Assembly: GCF_021398735.1 (NCBI RefSeq)
Contig: NZ_CP090349.1
Coordinates: forward strand, 5,917,571 to 5,981,570
Length of the DNA: 64,000 nucleotides
DNA from: Methylobacterium oryzae
GTDB taxonomy: Bacteria; Pseudomonadota; Alphaproteobacteria; Rhizobiales; Beijerinckiaceae
Reading direction: 5' to 3'
The position numbers and the translations under genes were made by a program. Shown piece after piece: positions 44,001-55,600 of this stretch (within the stretch, counting starts at the first letter, position 1; each line of letters starts with the position of its first letter). Below the pieces are notes generated by a model. That model searched no databases. It saw only the letters and a list, made by a program, of their open reading frames with translations, and was not told the DNA's origin.

Positions 44001-47000
44001 CGACGAGCCCGCGCTGCAGCGGGCCCTGGCCGACACGCTGCCCGACGCGCTGCGCCCCGCCCGCATCCTCGCCCTGCCCGCCCTGCCGGTCTCCGCCAAC
44101 GGGAAGCTCGACCCAGGACGGCTCCCCGAACCCGACTGGGCGGGCGCGGACGCCGCGGGCGGCAGCACCGGCTTCGATCCGCCGCGCGGTCAGACCGAGA
44201 CGCGCCTCGCCGCCCTCTGGGCCGGCGTGCTCGGCCTCGACGCCCGACGCCTGTCGCGCCGGGACAGCTTCTTCGAGCGCGGCGGCGACTCGATCCTCGC
44301 CCTCCAGCTCGTCGCCCGCGCCCGGGAGAGCGGCCTCGCGCTGACGCCGCGGGACGTCTTCACCCACCCGCGCCTCGCCGCCCTGGCGGCGCATCTCGAC
44401 GCGGCCCCGGACAGCGCGGCCGCGCCGGCCCCCCAGGTCGACCCGGCGCGCGAGGCCGGTCCGGTTCCCCTCACCCCGATCCAGCGCCGGTTCCTCGACG
44501 GCCCCGTCCCGAACCGGCAGCACTGGAATCAGGCGATCGTGCTCGCGCCCCGGGCACCCCTCGACCCGGGCCGCCTCGCTGAGGCCCTCGCGGCCGTCGA
44601 GGCCGCCCATCCCGCGCTGCGCCTGCGCTTCGCGCGGGACGCGCACGGGGCCTGGACCCAGACCTGCCGGGCACCGGGGCAGGAGCCCCCGCTGTGGCGG
44701 CGCGCGGCGGACGGTGCGCCGGCCTTCGCGGCCCTCGCCGCGCAAGCCCAGACGAGCCTCGACCTCGCCGAAGGGCCGGTCTGGCGGGCCGTACACGTCA
44801 CCCTGCCGGCGGACGGGACCGAGCGCCTCCTCCTCGTCGCCCACCACCTCGTGGTCGACGCCATGTCGTGGCGCATCCTGATCCAGGACCTCGCGGCGGC
44901 CCTCGCCGGGCGGCCGCTCGCGCCCCCGCCGACGAGCTTCCCGGGCTGGGCCCGCAGCCTCGACGTCCTGGCCCGGCACCCCGGACATGCCGGGCGCCGC
45001 GAATCCTGGCTGGCCGGCTGGCAGGCCGGGGGGCCGTGCCTCGATGCCGCGTTGCGGCCGGTCCGGCCCGACGCCCCCAACGTCGAATCCGCCCAGACTG
45101 AGATCGCCGACAGCCTCGACGCCGACGCCACCGACGCCTTCCTGCGCCGGGCCGGTCGGCCCTACAGCGCCCGTCCCGACGAGATCCTGCTCACCGCCCT
45201 GTCGATCGCGCTGGTGCGGCGCGGCGACGGGACGGCGGTGGGCGTGACCCTCGAGCGCCACGGTCGCGATGCCGACGCCCTGGCCGACGCGCTCGCCGAA
45301 CCCCTCTCAGAACCCTTCCCCGAACCCCTCTCCGACGCGCAGGACGGCCCGACCCTGCCCCGCCACGACCTGAGCCGGACGGTGGGCTGGTTCACCACGC
45401 TGGTGCCGCTGCGGCTCGACCCCCTCGGCGGCGAACCGGACCTGCCGCCGGACGACGACGCCCGCATGCTCGCCCTCGGCCGCGCCCTCTGCCGGGTCAA
45501 GGAAGCCCGCCGCGCCCTGCCCCAGCCCGACCTCAGCCACGACCTCCTGCGCCACGGCCCCGTCGCGGACCTGCGCCACCGCATCGCCGCGGCACCCGAG
45601 CCCGGCATCCTCCTCAACTACCTCGGCCAGATCGACGCCGACCGCGCCGACCCCGACGCGCCCTTCGCCCTCGCCCCCGAGAGCGCGGGGCCCATGCGCG
45701 ACCCCCACAGCCCCGCCGGCGCCGAGCTCACCCTCACCGCCCTCGTGCGCGACGGCCGCCTCCACCTCGCCTGGCGCTTCAGCCCCGACCGCCACGATGC
45801 CGCCGCCATCGCCGCCATCGCCCGCGACACCCGGCACACCCTCGAAGCCCTCGTTGCCCACTGCGCCGATCCGCGAACCCCGCGCCGGCCCACCCCCGCC
45901 GACCTGCCCCTCGCCCGCCTCGACCAACCCGGCCTCGACACACTCCTGGCCGACGCCCGCGCGGCCGGTACCCTCGACCCCGACAGCCTCGCCGACCTCT
46001 ACCCGCTCACCCCCCTGCAGGAGGGCCTGCTCTTCCACGCCCGCCTCGCCCCCGGGGACGCGGCCTACCGCAACCAGGTCCGCCTCGACCTCGAACCCCT
46101 CGATCCCGACCGCTTCGCCCGCGCCGTCCGCGCCACCCTCGAGCGCCACGACGTCCTGCGCACCGCCATCCTCGACCCCGCCGACGGCCCGCCCCTCCAG
46201 GCCGTCCTCGACCCCGTGCCCCTACCCCTCGCACGCCTCGACTGGACCGGGGCGCCGTCGAGCCAGGATGCGCCGCACGAGGACGCCCCGGACGAGGATG
46301 CCCGCGCCGACCGCCTCACCGACCGCCTCGCCGCCCTGGCCGCCGAGGAGCGCGCCCGGCCCTTCGACCTCGCCCGGGCCCCGCTCCTGCGCCTCGTCCT
46401 GGTCCGCACCGGACCGGACCGCCACCACCTCGTACTCACCGTCCACCACCTGATCCTCGACGGATGGAGCACTGCACGCCTCGTCGCCGAGGTGCTCGCC
46501 CGCTACCGCGGAGAGGAACCCGAGCCCGTCACAGGACGCTTCGCCGACTATCTCGCCTGGCTCGCCCGCCAGCCGCGGGCCGCCGCCGAGCGCTTCTGGC
46601 AGCACGCCCTCGCCGGCCTCGACGCCCCCACCCGCCTCGCCGACACCTTCGACCCGCCCGGCACGCCCGGCGCCCGCGACGGACAGCGCCCGCCCGGCCA
46701 CGGCGAGGTCCGGCACCGGGTGCCGCCCGCCGCCGCCGGGCGGCTGCTCGCCCGCGCCCGGGCCGCGCACCTCACCCTCAACACCTGCGTCCAGGCCGCC
46801 TGGGCCCGGCTCGTGGCCGCCCGCACCGGGCAGGCGCGGGTCGCCTTCGGCACGACCGTGGCCGGGCGCCCGGCCGACCTGCCCGGGGCCGAGACCGTGC
46901 TCGGGCTGTTCATCAACACCCTGCCGGTGGTCATCGACCTCGACCCGGCCCGGCCCCTCGGCGCTTGGCTGGCGGGCGTGCAGGAGGCCGGTCTCGGCCT

Positions 47001-50000
47001 GCGCGAGCACGGCCACCTGCCCCTGGCCGCCATCCAGCGCCTCGCCGGCCCCGCGGGCACGGGCACGGCCACAGGGACGGGCGGCCTGTTCGACAGCCTC
47101 GTGGTGTTCGAGAACTACCCCGTCGACGCCGCCCTCGCCGCCGCGCGCCACGGCCGGGACGGCGACGGAAACGGGGACGGGAACGGCGACGCTGCCGACC
47201 CGCACGCCTTGCGTCTCGGCCCGGCCATCGTCGCCGAGACCACGCACTACCCCGTCACCCTCGTGGTCCACCCGGAGGCCGGCCCCGACGGGACGCGGCT
47301 GGCCCTGCGCCTGAGCTACGCCGCCGACCGCCTCGCGCCCGCGGATGCCGAGGCGCTGCTCGCCGCCTTCGTGGCCCAGCTCGCCGCCCTGGCGGAGGCC
47401 GACCCGGCAACCCCGCTCGGGGCACTGCCGCCGCCGCTGCCCGAGCGCGACCGGGCGGTGATCGGCTCGGCGAACGCGACCGCGCGGGCCTACCCGAACG
47501 GCGCCGGCGACATCCTCGCCGCCTTCGCAGACCACCGCGCGCAAGACCCGGACGCCCCGGCCGTCACAGACGCCCGGACCAGCCTGACCCGCGCCGGCCT
47601 CGACGCCCGCGCCACCGCCATCGCCCGACGCCTCACCCGCGCCGGCGCCCGACCCGAGCGAGTCGTCGGACTCCTCCTCGAGCGCACCTGCGACCTGCCC
47701 GCCGCCTGGCTCGCCGTCCTCAGGACCGGCGCCGCCATCCTCCCCCTCAACCCCGAACTGCCCGCAGCCCGCCTCGCCGCCCTCGCCGCAGAGGCCGACC
47801 TCCTCCTCACCCAGCCCGAACTCGCCGACCGACACCCCGCCCTCGCCGACGCCGCAGGGCGAGCGCCCCTCGTCCTCGACGCCGATCCGGATACCGATCC
47901 GGATACCGATCCGGATACCGATCCGGATACCGACGCGGACGACGACAGCGCCCGGCCCGTCCGGACCCGCACCCGCGCCCCCCACCCGGACGCGCTCGCC
48001 TACGTCCTGCACACCTCCGGCTCCACCGGCACCCCCAAGGCCTGCGCCAACACCCACGCCGCCCTCGCCAACCGCCTCGCCTGGATGGCCGACCACCTGT
48101 GCGTCGGTGCCCACGACACCATCCTGCACAAGACCCCCGTCTCCTTCGACGTCGCCGTCTGGGAGATCCTCCTGCCCCTCGTCACCGGCGCACGCCTCGT
48201 CCTGGCGCCCCCCGGCGCCCACCGCGACCCCGACGCCATCGCCCGCCTCATCGGCCGGCACGCCGTCACCCTCCTGCACTTCGTGCCCGCCCAGCTCTCG
48301 GCCGCCCTCGCCGCCGGCGCCCTCGACGACACCGCCAGCCTCACCCGACTGGTCGCCAGCGGCGAGGCCCTGCCGCCCGACCTCGCCCGCGCCGTCGCCG
48401 CCCGCACCGGCGCGCGGGTGCACAACCTCTACGGACCCGCCGAGGCCGCCATCGACGTCACCGCCTGCGACGTCGCAACCTGGGACAGCGCCTGCGATGG
48501 CGCCTGCGACGGCGCAAGCGACAGCGCCTGCGCAGATGGGCCCGTCCCCGGGCCGCGCGTGCCCATCGGCGCGCCCATCGCCAACCTGCGCCTGCACGTC
48601 CTCGACGACGCCCTCCACCCGGTGCCGGTCGGCGTGGTCGGCGAGCTCTACATCGGCGGCCGCGGCCTCGCCCGGGGCTACCGCGGCCAGCCCGGCCTGA
48701 CCGCCGCGCGGTTCGTGCCCGACCCGGAGGCCGGGCGCGGCGCGCCGGCCGGGGCGCGGCTGTACCGCACCGGCGACCGGGCGGCGTGGCGGGCGGACGG
48801 GCAGCTCGACTACCGCGGGCGGGCGGACGATCAGGTCAAGATCCGCGGCCAGCGCGTGGAGCCGGGCGAGGCGGCCGCCGCGCTGCGGTCGCTGCCGGGC
48901 GTGGCCGAGGCGGCGGTGGTCGCCCGTCCCGGTCCGGACGGGGGGCTGCGGCTGGTGGGCTACGCGGTGCCGGCGGCCGGCGGCGCGCTCGACGAGCCCG
49001 CGCTGCAGCGGGCCCTGGCCGACACGCTGCCCGACGCGCTGCGCCCCGCCCGCATCCTCGCCCTGCCCGCCCTGCCGGTCTCCGCCAACGGGAAGCTCGA
49101 CCCAGGACGCCTCCCCGAACCCGACTGGGCGGGCACGGGTCGGCGCGGGCCGCGCACCGCGCGCGAGGCGGCCGTGGCGCAGGCCTTCGCGCAGGTGCTC
49201 GGCCTCGACGGGGTCGGGATCGACGACGGCTTCTTCGACCTCGGCGGCCACTCGCTGCTCGCCACGCGCCTCGTCAGCCGGCTGCGCGCGGCGCTCGGCG
49301 TCGAGCTGCCGCTGCGCGCCGTGTTCGAGGCCCCGACGGTCGCGGCGCTGAGCGGGTGGATCGCCGCGGTCGGCGGCGACGCGGCAGGACGCGCCGGCCC
49401 CGCGCGCCTACCCCTCGGCGCGCGCCCGCGGCCGGATGTCGTCCCGCTCTCCGCGGCCCAGACCCGGATGTGGCTGCTGTCGCGGATCGACGGCGCGCAT
49501 CCCTACACCATCCCGATCGCGCTCCGCCTCACGGGCCCGCTCGACGCCGACGCGCTACGCGCGGCCCTCGCCGACGTGGTCGCGCGCCACGAGAGCCTGC
49601 GGACCCGCATCGTCGCGATCGACGGGGCGCCGGCGCAGCAGGTCCTGCCGCCCGACGCGGCGCGGCCCGGCCTCGATCTGTGCGCGGCGGACCCGGAATC
49701 GTGGCCGGACGCGCTGTCCGCGGCGGCGCGCGCGCCCTTCGACCTGGCCGTTGACCTGCCGATCCGCGCGCGGCTGTACCGGTTCGGCCCGGACGCGCAC
49801 GGGCTCCTCCTCCTGATCCACCACGTCGCCGCCGACGGCTGGTCGCTGACTCCGCTGATGCGCGATCTCGCGGCGGCCTACGCGGCGCGGTGCCGCGGCG
49901 CGGCGCCGGAGCGCCCGGCCCTACCGGTGCAGTACGCGGACTACGCGCTCTGGCAGCGCGACCGTCTCGGCGACGAGGCCGACCCGGACAGCCTGATCGC

Positions 50001-52632
50001 CCGCGAGATCGGCTACTGGCGCGCGCAGCTCGCGGGGCTGCCCGAAGGCCTCGCGCTGCCCACCGACCGGCCGCGCCCGGCGACGGCGAGCCACCGCGGG
50101 CGGCGCGTGCCCCTCGCCCTCGGGCCGGATCTCCACCGCGCGCTGGCGGATCTCGCGCGGCGCGAGCGGGCGAGCCTCTTCATGGTGCTCCAGGCCGGCC
50201 TGTCGGCGCTCCTGACCCGCCTGGGCGCGGGCGAGGACATCCCGCTCGGGAGCCCGATCGCGGGCCGCACGGACGAGGCCCTCGACGGCCTCGTCGGCTG
50301 CTTCGTCAACACGCTCGTGCTGCGGACCGACACGTCCGGCGACCCGAGCGGGCGCGACCTCGTGGGGCGGGCCCGCGCCGTCGCGCTCGAGGCCTACGCG
50401 CACCAGGACGTGCCCTTCGAGCGCCTCGTGGAAGTGCTGAACCCGCCGCGCTCGCTCGCGCGCCACCCCCTATTCCAGGTCATGCTGGCGCTTCAGGACG
50501 GCGTGCCGGATTCGTTCGATCTGGCCGGCCTGCGCGCCGTCCCGGATCCGGTCGGTTCCGGGGCCGCGCGGTTCGACCTCGCCTTCGACCTCGTCGAGCG
50601 GCGCGGGGCCGACGGGACGGAGGCGGGCGTCGTCGGCCACCTCGAATACGCCACGGACCTCTTCGAAGAAGCCGGCGCGATCCGCCTCGCGGACCGGTTC
50701 GCGCGGCTGCTCGCGGTTCTGGCGGCCGCGCCGGACCGGGCAATCGGGGATCTCGACCTGTTCGAGGCCGGCGAGCGGCGGCAGGTCCTGACGGACTGGA
50801 ACGCGACGGCGCGGGCGGTGCCGCCCGAGACCCTGCCGGCCCTCGTCGCCGCGCAGGCGGCCCGCACGCCGGAGGCCGTCGCCCTGGTGGCCGGTTCGGA
50901 GGTGCTGCGCTACGCGGAGCTCGAGGCCCGCGCCAACCGGATCGCCCACGCGCTCATCGCCCGCGGGATCGGACCGGAGGACATCGTGGCGGTGGTGCTG
51001 CCGCGCGGGCCGGACCTCGTCGCGGCGCTGCTGGGCGTGCTCAAGGCCGGGGCGGCCTACCTGCCGCTCGACCCGGGCTACCCCGCGGAGCGGCTCGCCC
51101 TCATGCTGGCCGATGCCCGGCCCGCCGACCTCGTGACCGTCGACGGGTGGCCGCGGCCGGACGGCCTGCCCGCCCTGGTGCTCGACGCCCCGGACGGGCG
51201 CGCGGCGCTCGCGGCCGCGCCGGCCCGCGCGCCGACCGACCGGGACCGGGCGCGCCCGCTCGTGCCGGCCCATCCCGCCTACGTGATCTACACGTCCGGC
51301 TCCACGGGCCGGCCGAAGGGGGTCGTGGTCCCGCATGCCGGCCTGACCAACCTGCTGCACGACCTCGTCGATCGCCTCGGCGTGACGCCGGCGGACCGGC
51401 TGCTCGCCGTGACCACGGTCGGCTTCGACATCGCGGGCCTCGAACTGTTCGGGCCGCTCCTCCGCGGCGCGCGCGTGGTGCTGGCCGGGCGGGACGACGT
51501 GCTCGATCCCGGGCGTCTGGCGCGGCTCGTCCGCGAGGCGGGCATCACGCTCATGCAGGCCACGCCGACGCTGTGGCGCGGCCTCGCGGAGACGGACGCC
51601 CTGCGCGGCGTGCGGGTGCTGGTGGGCGGCGAGGCGCTGCCGCCCGACCTCGCGGGCGCCCTGAGCGCGCGGGCGGCGCGGGTCACCAACCTCTACGGCC
51701 CGACCGAGACCACGATCTGGTCCACGGCGGCCGAGATCGTGCCCGGCGCGGAGGCCGTCACCGTCGGCGCGCCCCTGTGGAACACGCAGGCCTACATCCT
51801 CGACGGCGGCCTGCGGCCGGTCCCGCCGGGCACGGTCGGCGAACTCTACCTCGCGGGCGCCGGGCTCGCCCGCGGGTACCTCGGGCGGCCGGGGCTCACG
51901 GCCGAGCGCTTCGTCCCCTGCCCCTTCGGGCCGCCCGGCGCGCGCATGTACCGGACCGGCGACCGCGCGCGCTGGCGCGCGGACGGGGCCCTCGACTACC
52001 GCGGCCGCGTCGACCACCAGGTGAAGATCCGCGGCGTGCGCATCGAGCCCGGCGAGGTCGAGGCGGCGCTGATCGCGCAACCCGGCGTCGCGCAGGCCGT
52101 CGTGACCGCGCGGCAGGACCGGCCCGGCGACGCGCGGCTGGTGGCCCACGTCGTCCCCGGCCCCGGGGCGACGCTCGACCCCGCGGAGCTGCGCCAGGCG
52201 CTCGCCGCGACGCTGCCGGACGCGATGGTGCCCGCGGCCGTCGTGACGCTCGATGCCCTGCCGCTGACCCCCAACGGCAAGGTCGACCGCGCCGCCCTGC
52301 CGGCGCCGGAGCCGGTCGCCGACCCGGCCGCCGACCCGCCGCGGACCGGGACGGAGCGCCGCCTCGCCGCTGCCTGGGCCGAGGTGCTGAACCTCCCCTC
52401 GATCGGGCGCGGCGACAACTTCTTCGCCCTGGGCGGGCACTCGCTCCTCGTCGCCCGGGTCGTCGCGCGCCTGAGTGAGGCGCACGGCATCGCCCTGCCC
52501 CTGCGCGCCGTCTTCGAAGCGCGCACCCTGGCGGATCTCGCGGTCGCGATCGACGGCCGGGACGCGGGTGGCGCGGACGCCGACATCGACGCGATGAGCG
52601 ACCTCCTCGACGCGCTGGAACACGCCGAATGA
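41086..52632 (+). CDS. NRPS: C-A(Ser)-T-E - C-A(Ser)-T - C-A(Gly)-T
   Basis: 3848 residues, three modules. Module 1: C (about 38-470, HHIAVDAWS with Ala in place of the last Gly), A (about 480-1000), T with [11 protein letters not shown] (about 1127-1600, [10 protein letters not shown]). Module 2: C (from about 1640, [13 protein letters not shown] as in D-donor C domains; HHLILDGWS), A (about 2125-2680), T with DLGGHSLL. Module 3: C (from about 2785, HHVAADGWS), A (about 3240-3740), T with LGGHSLLV. Both Ser codes read DVWHVSLIDK; module 3 reads DILQLGLIWK, the Gly code. Expected contribution: D-Ser, Ser, Gly. Modules 1 and 2 have nearly identical A domains. GTG 41086 overlaps the previous stop and the end overlaps the next start. 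Confidence 0.93.
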   Translation: MTGVGARDAARQAALARLLREDAEAADGIPRHAGGPAPLSFPQARLWFHQRYDPESPAYHSARAFRLTGPLDVPALEGAFRSLIACHDVLRTALADTADGPRQILHPHVPFELERVPALDGDPGAALRALSRRPFDLTRAPPLRAVLSEADPAGGRVLLVVMHHIAVDAWSTARLFRDLAQAYRAALADPARIGQPLPAPRLRFVDFAAWQRARFDGAAGSAAIARGRRYLGDAVPALDLPLDYPRQPLANRPGGRVDFTLPADLAGAVAVFCRSQACPPFVALLAAWQVLLARLSGQTDFAVGVPNAARTRPELQDLVGFLVNTQVYRVRLDPRGSFRDLCARLRGEAMAFLAEDDVPFERLVAETGIARDAATTPVFQAAFNFRPSRDATPLDLAGVAAARIDVDVASAKFDVALDVAADGTGIDCQLEYDAGLIADATARHWRDGFLTLLRALVAAPDRPLHAASTLTASDRAVIGSANATARAYPDGAGDVLAAFAGHLAQDPDAIAVTDARTSLTRAGLDARATAIARRLARAGARPERVVGLLLERTCDLPAAWLAVLRTGAAILPLNPELPAARLAALAAEADLLLTQPELADQHPALADAAGRAPLVLDADPDTDPDTDPDTDADDDSARPVRTRTRAPHPDALAYVLHTSGSTGTPKACANTHAALANRLAWMADHLCVGAHDTILHKTPVSFDVAVWEILLPLVTGARLVLAPPGAHRDPDAIARLIGRHAVTLLHFVPAQLSAALAAGALDDTASLTRLVASGEALPPDLARAVAARTGARVHNLYGPAEAAIDVTACDVAAWDSTCADGPVPGPRVPIGAPIANLRLHVLDDALHPVPVGVVGELYIGGLGLARGYRGQPGLTAARFVPDPEAGRGGAPAGARLYRTGDRAAWRADGQLDYRGRADDQVKIRGQRVEPGEAAAALRALPGVAEAAVVARPGPDGGLRLVGYAVPAAGGALDEPALQRALADTLPDALRPARILALPALPVSANGKLDPGRLPEPDWAGADAAGGSTGFDPPRGQTETRLAALWAGVLGLDARRLSRRDSFFERGGDSILALQLVARARESGLALTPRDVFTHPRLAALAAHLDAAPDSAAAPAPQVDPAREAGPVPLTPIQRRFLDGPVPNRQHWNQAIVLAPRAPLDPGRLAEALAAVEAAHPALRLRFARDAHGAWTQTCRAPGQEPPLWRRAADGAPAFAALAAQAQTSLDLAEGPVWRAVHVTLPADGTERLLLVAHHLVVDAMSWRILIQDLAAALAGRPLAPPPTSFPGWARSLDVLARHPGHAGRRESWLAGWQAGGPCLDAALRPVRPDAPNVESAQTEIADSLDADATDAFLRRAGRPYSARPDEILLTALSIALVRRGDGTAVGVTLERHGRDADALADALAEPLSEPFPEPLSDAQDGPTLPRHDLSRTVGWFTTLVPLRLDPLGGEPDLPPDDDARMLALGRALCRVKEARRALPQPDLSHDLLRHGPVADLRHRIAAAPEPGILLNYLGQIDADRADPDAPFALAPESAGPMRDPHSPAGAELTLTALVRDGRLHLAWRFSPDRHDAAAIAAIARDTRHTLEALVAHCADPRTPRRPTPADLPLARLDQPGLDTLLADARAAGTLDPDSLADLYPLTPLQEGLLFHARLAPGDAAYRNQVRLDLEPLDPDRFARAVRATLERHDVLRTAILDPADGPPLQAVLDPVPLPLARLDWTGAPSSQDAPHEDAPDEDARADRLTDRLAALAAEERARPFDLARAPLLRLVLVRTGPDRHHLVLTVHHLILDGWSTARLVAEVLARYRGEEPEPVTGRFADYLAWLARQPRAAAERFWQHALAGLDAPTRLADTFDPPGTPGARDGQRPPGHGEVRHRVPPAAAGRLLARARAAHLTLNTCVQAAWARLVAARTGQARVAFGTTVAGRPADLPGAETVLGLFINTLPVVIDLDPARPLGAWLAGVQEAGLGLREHGHLPLAAIQRLAGPAGTGTATGTGGLFDSLVVFENYPVDAALAAARHGRDGDGNGDGNGDAADPHALRLGPAIVAETTHYPVTLVVHPEAGPDGTRLALRLSYAADRLAPADAEALLAAFVAQLAALAEADPATPLGALPPPLPERDRAVIGSANATARAYPNGAGDILAAFADHRAQDPDAPAVTDARTSLTRAGLDARATAIARRLTRAGARPERVVGLLLERTCDLPAAWLAVLRTGAAILPLNPELPAARLAALAAEADLLLTQPELADRHPALADAAGRAPLVLDADPDTDPDTDPDTDPDTDADDDSARPVRTRTRAPHPDALAYVLHTSGSTGTPKACANTHAALANRLAWMADHLCVGAHDTILHKTPVSFDVAVWEILLPLVTGARLVLAPPGAHRDPDAIARLIGRHAVTLLHFVPAQLSAALAAGALDDTASLTRLVASGEALPPDLARAVAARTGARVHNLYGPAEAAIDVTACDVATWDSACDGACDGASDSACADGPVPGPRVPIGAPIANLRLHVLDDALHPVPVGVVGELYIGGRGLARGYRGQPGLTAARFVPDPEAGRGAPAGARLYRTGDRAAWRADGQLDYRGRADDQVKIRGQRVEPGEAAAALRSLPGVAEAAVVARPGPDGGLRLVGYAVPAAGGALDEPALQRALADTLPDALRPARILALPALPVSANGKLDPGRLPEPDWAGTGRRGPRTAREAAVAQAFAQVLGLDGVGIDDGFFDLGGHSLLATRLVSRLRAALGVELPLRAVFEAPTVAALSGWIAAVGGDAAGRAGPARLPLGARPRPDVVPLSAAQTRMWLLSRIDGAHPYTIPIALRLTGPLDADALRAALADVVARHESLRTRIVAIDGAPAQQVLPPDAARPGLDLCAADPESWPDALSAAARAPFDLAVDLPIRARLYRFGPDAHGLLLLIHHVAADGWSLTPLMRDLAAAYAARCRGAAPERPALPVQYADYALWQRDRLGDEADPDSLIAREIGYWRAQLAGLPEGLALPTDRPRPATASHRGRRVPLALGPDLHRALADLARRERASLFMVLQAGLSALLTRLGAGEDIPLGSPIAGRTDEALDGLVGCFVNTLVLRTDTSGDPSGRDLVGRARAVALEAYAHQDVPFERLVEVLNPPRSLARHPLFQVMLALQDGVPDSFDLAGLRAVPDPVGSGAARFDLAFDLVERRGADGTEAGVVGHLEYATDLFEEAGAIRLADRFARLLAVLAAAPDRAIGDLDLFEAGERRQVLTDWNATARAVPPETLPALVAAQAARTPEAVALVAGSEVLRYAELEARANRIAHALIARGIGPEDIVAVVLPRGPDLVAALLGVLKAGAAYLPLDPGYPAERLALMLADARPADLVTVDGWPRPDGLPALVLDAPDGRAALAAAPARAPTDRDRARPLVPAHPAYVIYTSGSTGRPKGVVVPHAGLTNLLHDLVDRLGVTPADRLLAVTTVGFDIAGLELFGPLLRGARVVLAGRDDVLDPGRLARLVREAGITLMQATPTLWRGLAETDALRGVRVLVGGEALPPDLAGALSARAARVTNLYGPTETTIWSTAAEIVPGAEAVTVGAPLWNTQAYILDGGLRPVPPGTVGELYLAGAGLARGYLGRPGLTAERFVPCPFGPPGARMYRTGDRARWRADGALDYRGRVDHQVKIRGVRIEPGEVEAALIAQPGVAQAVVTARQDRPGDARLVAHVVPGPGATLDPAELRQALAATLPDAMVPAAVVTLDALPLTPNGKVDRAALPAPEPVADPAADPPRTGTERRLAAAWAEVLNLPSIGRGDNFFALGGHSLLVARVVARLSEAHGIALPLRAVFEARTLADLAVAIDGRDAGGADADIDAMSDLLDALEHAE
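42504..44145 (+). repeat. Near-identical A-domain DNA block, copy 1
   Basis: The first Ser adenylation domain of the 41086-52632 gene. Copy 2 is at 47448-49134 at a fixed offset of 4944 bp before the 12-bp repeat array and 4956 bp just after it, then 4989 bp at the end because of a 36-bp insertion and a 3-bp deletion. Third positions are mostly identical, so recent duplication or gene conversion is implied. Confidence 0.85.
42940..42975 (+). repeat. 12-bp coding tandem repeat, 3 copies
   Basis: GATCCGGATACC three times, encoding (DPDT)3 within an acidic loop before the A3 motif of the first Ser A domain. The equivalent place in the second Ser A domain has four copies. Confidence 0.9.
45065..47554 (+). 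repeat. E-C interdomain block shared with the next NRPS gene, copy 1
   Basis: From the middle of the epimerisation domain, through the following C domain to the start of the next A domain. It closely matches 56575-59045 (offset about 11.5 kb) with patches of divergence and short indels. Boundaries are approximate. Confidence 0.8.
47448..49134 (+). repeat. Near-identical A-domain DNA block, copy 2
   Basis: Second Ser adenylation domain; partner of 42504-44145. It has a 36-bp in-frame insertion around 48490-48535 that adds Cys/Asp/Gly-rich sequence ([12 protein letters not shown]) next to the A6 region. Confidence 0.85.
47884..47931 (+). repeat. 12-bp coding tandem repeat, 4 copies
   Basis: GATCCGGATACC four times, encoding (DPDT)4; partner of the three-copy array at 42940-42975. 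The count difference shows slippage within otherwise homogenised domains. Confidence 0.9.
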
Positions 52633-55600
52633 CCGACACCGGCCCCTCGCGGGAGGACCAGCTGCGCGCCCTGGCGGCGCGCTTCTCCGCGCTGCCCGAC
52701 GGCAAGCGCCGCCGGTTCGTGCAGGACCTCGCCGCGCGCGGCCTCGACGCGGACCGCCTGCCGATCCTGCCCGCGGAGGGCGGCGACGCGGGACCGCTCT
52801 CCGACGCGCAGCGCCGGTTCTGGCTCCTCTGGCAGCTCGACCCGGAGAGCCCCGCCTATCACATCGTCGGCGCGCTGCGCCTGACCGGTCCGCTCGACCC
52901 CGAGGCGCTGGACCGGGCGTTCGCCGGCGCCGTCGCCCGTCACGCGGGCCTGCGCGCGCGCTTCCCCCTGCGCGACGGGGAGCCGGTGCAGCAGGTCGAC
53001 CCGGCGGGCACGTTCGCGATGGCCCGCCACGACCTGACCGGCTGCGACGCGGCCGAGGCGCGGGCGCGCCGCGCCGCGATCGAGGCGGCCGTCGAGCGGG
53101 CGCCCTTCGACCTCGCGCGCGGGCCCCTGCTGCGCGCCGCCCTGGTGCGCGAGGCGCCGGACCGGCACGTCGTCTTCCTGACCCTGCACCACATCGTCGG
53201 CGACGCCGTATCGATGGACCTGCTGATCGACGCGGTCGCCGCCGGCTACGGATCCGACGCGTCGGAGAGCGCGGCCCCTGCCATCACCTACGCGGATTAC
53301 GCCGCCTGGCAGGCGCGGATGCTGGACGCGGGCGCCCAGGCCGCGAGTCTCGGGTTCTGGACGGAACTCCTCGGCACGGAGCACCCCGTCCTCGCCCTGC
53401 CCGCCGACCGGCCGCGCCCCGACGTGCCCAGCTTCACCGGGGAGACGCTGACCTTCCCGCTGCCGCCCGCGACCGCGGCGGGCATCCGCGCCCTGGCCCG
53501 CCGCGGCGGCGCGACCGCGTTCCACGTCCTCGCCGCCGGCTTCGCGATCCTGCTCCAGCGCCTCGGCGGCGAGCGCGCTCTCCGCCTGGGCGTGCCGGTG
53601 GCGAACCGCGCCCGGCCCGAGACCGCGGGCGTGATCGGCAGCTTCGCCAACACCCTAGTGCTGCCCTTCGCGTTCGACCCGCTGGACAGCTTCGCCGCGT
53701 GCGTGGAGGCGACGCGGGCGCTCCTCGTGGAGGCCCAGGCCCATCAATCCGTGCCGTTCGAGCGGCTCGTGAGCGCCCTGAGCCCCGACCGGCATCCAGG
53801 CCGCAATCCCCTGTTCCAGGCGATCGTCCAGCACCTGCAGGAGCGCCCGCTCGCCACGATCCGCCTCGGCGACCTGTCGGTCGAGCGCGTCCCCCGCGCC
53901 ACCGGCAGCGCCCACGTGGATCTCGGCCTGACCACGCTGGAGGACGCGCAGGGCGGCTTCACCGCGCACCTCACCTACGCCCGCGACCTGTTCGACGCGG
54001 CCACCGTCGCGCGCTGGCGCGACCATTTCCTGACCCTGCTGGGCAGCCTCGTCACGGCGCCGGACGCGCCGATCCACGGGGCGCCCTTGCTCACACCGGG
54101 CGAGATCGCGCGGCTGAACCCGCCCTCCGCGCCGTCCGAGGTCGACGGGCAGCCCGTTCACGTGACCATCGCGGGGTTCGCGCGCACGGACCCCGAACGG
54201 ACCGCGGTGATCTTCGCCGATCGCGCCACGAGCCGCGGCGCGCTGGACGCCGAGGCGGACCGCCTCGCGCACCGTCTCGCCGAGGCCGGCATCGGCCCGG
54301 ACACGGTCGCCGCCGTGATGCTGCCCCGCTCGCCCGGCCTGCTCGCCGCCTATCTCGGCGTGCTCAAGGCGGGCGGCGCCTACCTGCCGCTCGGGCTCGA
54401 TCTCCCGGACGCGCGGATCGCCGCGATGGTCGCCGACAGCGGCGCGCGCGTCCTCGTCACGGATCGCGCCCATGCCGGCCGCGGGCCGGCCGCGGTCCCG
54501 CGGATCCTGATCGACGCGGACGCGCCGGACGCGGGCGCGGGGCCTCCACCCCCGGTGGCGCTCCACCCGGAGAACCTCGCCTACCTGATCTACACCTCCG
54601 GCTCGACGGGGAAGCCGAAGGCGGTGGCGGTCGCGCACGGCCCGCTCGCGATGCACGTCCGCGCGACCGCGCCGCTCTACGAGATGGACGCGGACTCCCG
54701 CGAGTTCCACTTCATCACCTTCAACTTCGACGGCGGGCACGAGCGCTGGCTGACGGCGCTCGCCTGCGGCGCCAGCCTCGTGCTCCGCGACGACGCGCTC
54801 TGGTCGCCGGCGGAGGTGTTCGCGGCGTTCCGCCGGCACGGCGTGACGAATGCCGGCTTCCCGCCGAGCTACGTCCGAGAACTGACGCGCTGGGCCGAGC
54901 AGGAGGGCGGCGCGCCGACCCTCGATCTGCTCTCCTTCGGCGGCGAGGCGATGCCGCGCGACGAGCTCGCGCGCGTCAACCGCGCCCTCGGGCCGCGCCG
55001 CCTCATCAACGGCTACGGGCCGACCGAGACCGTGGTGACGCCGCTCGTCTGGAAGGTCCCCGCCGGCACGACCTGCGACACGCCCTACGCGCCGATCGGC
55101 AGCCCGGTGGGCGACCGGACGGCCTGGGTCCTCGACGACGCGCTGCACCCGGTGCCGGTGGGGGTGGTGGGCGAGCTCTACATCGGCGGCACCGGCCTCG
55201 CCCGCGGCTATCTCGCACGCCCCGGCCTGACCGCCGAGCGCTTCGTGCCCGACCCGTTCGGAAGGCCCGGCGCGCGCCTCTACCGCACCGGAGACCGCGC
55301 CGCCCGCCGCCCCGACGGCGCCCTCGACTACCGCGGACGCGCCGACGAGCAGGTCAAGATCCGCGGCCAGCGCGTCGAGCCCGGCGAGGTCGCCGCCGCC
55401 CTGCGCGCGCAGCCCGGCATCGCCCAGGCCGCCGTCCTCGCCCGCCGCAAACCCGACGGCCCCGCGCGGCTCGTGGCCTACGCGGTGCCGGCGCCGGGCG
55501 CGCACCCCGACCCGCAGGAGCTGCGCCGCGCCCTGGCCCGTGACCTGCCCGACGCCCTGGTGCCGGCCGCGATCGTCCTGCTCGACGCCCTGCCGCTCTC

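Noticed and set aside
42940..47931. Short regular repeats as a possible CRISPR array
   Set aside because: 12-bp direct tandem units without spacers, in frame inside coding sequence; no cas genes.
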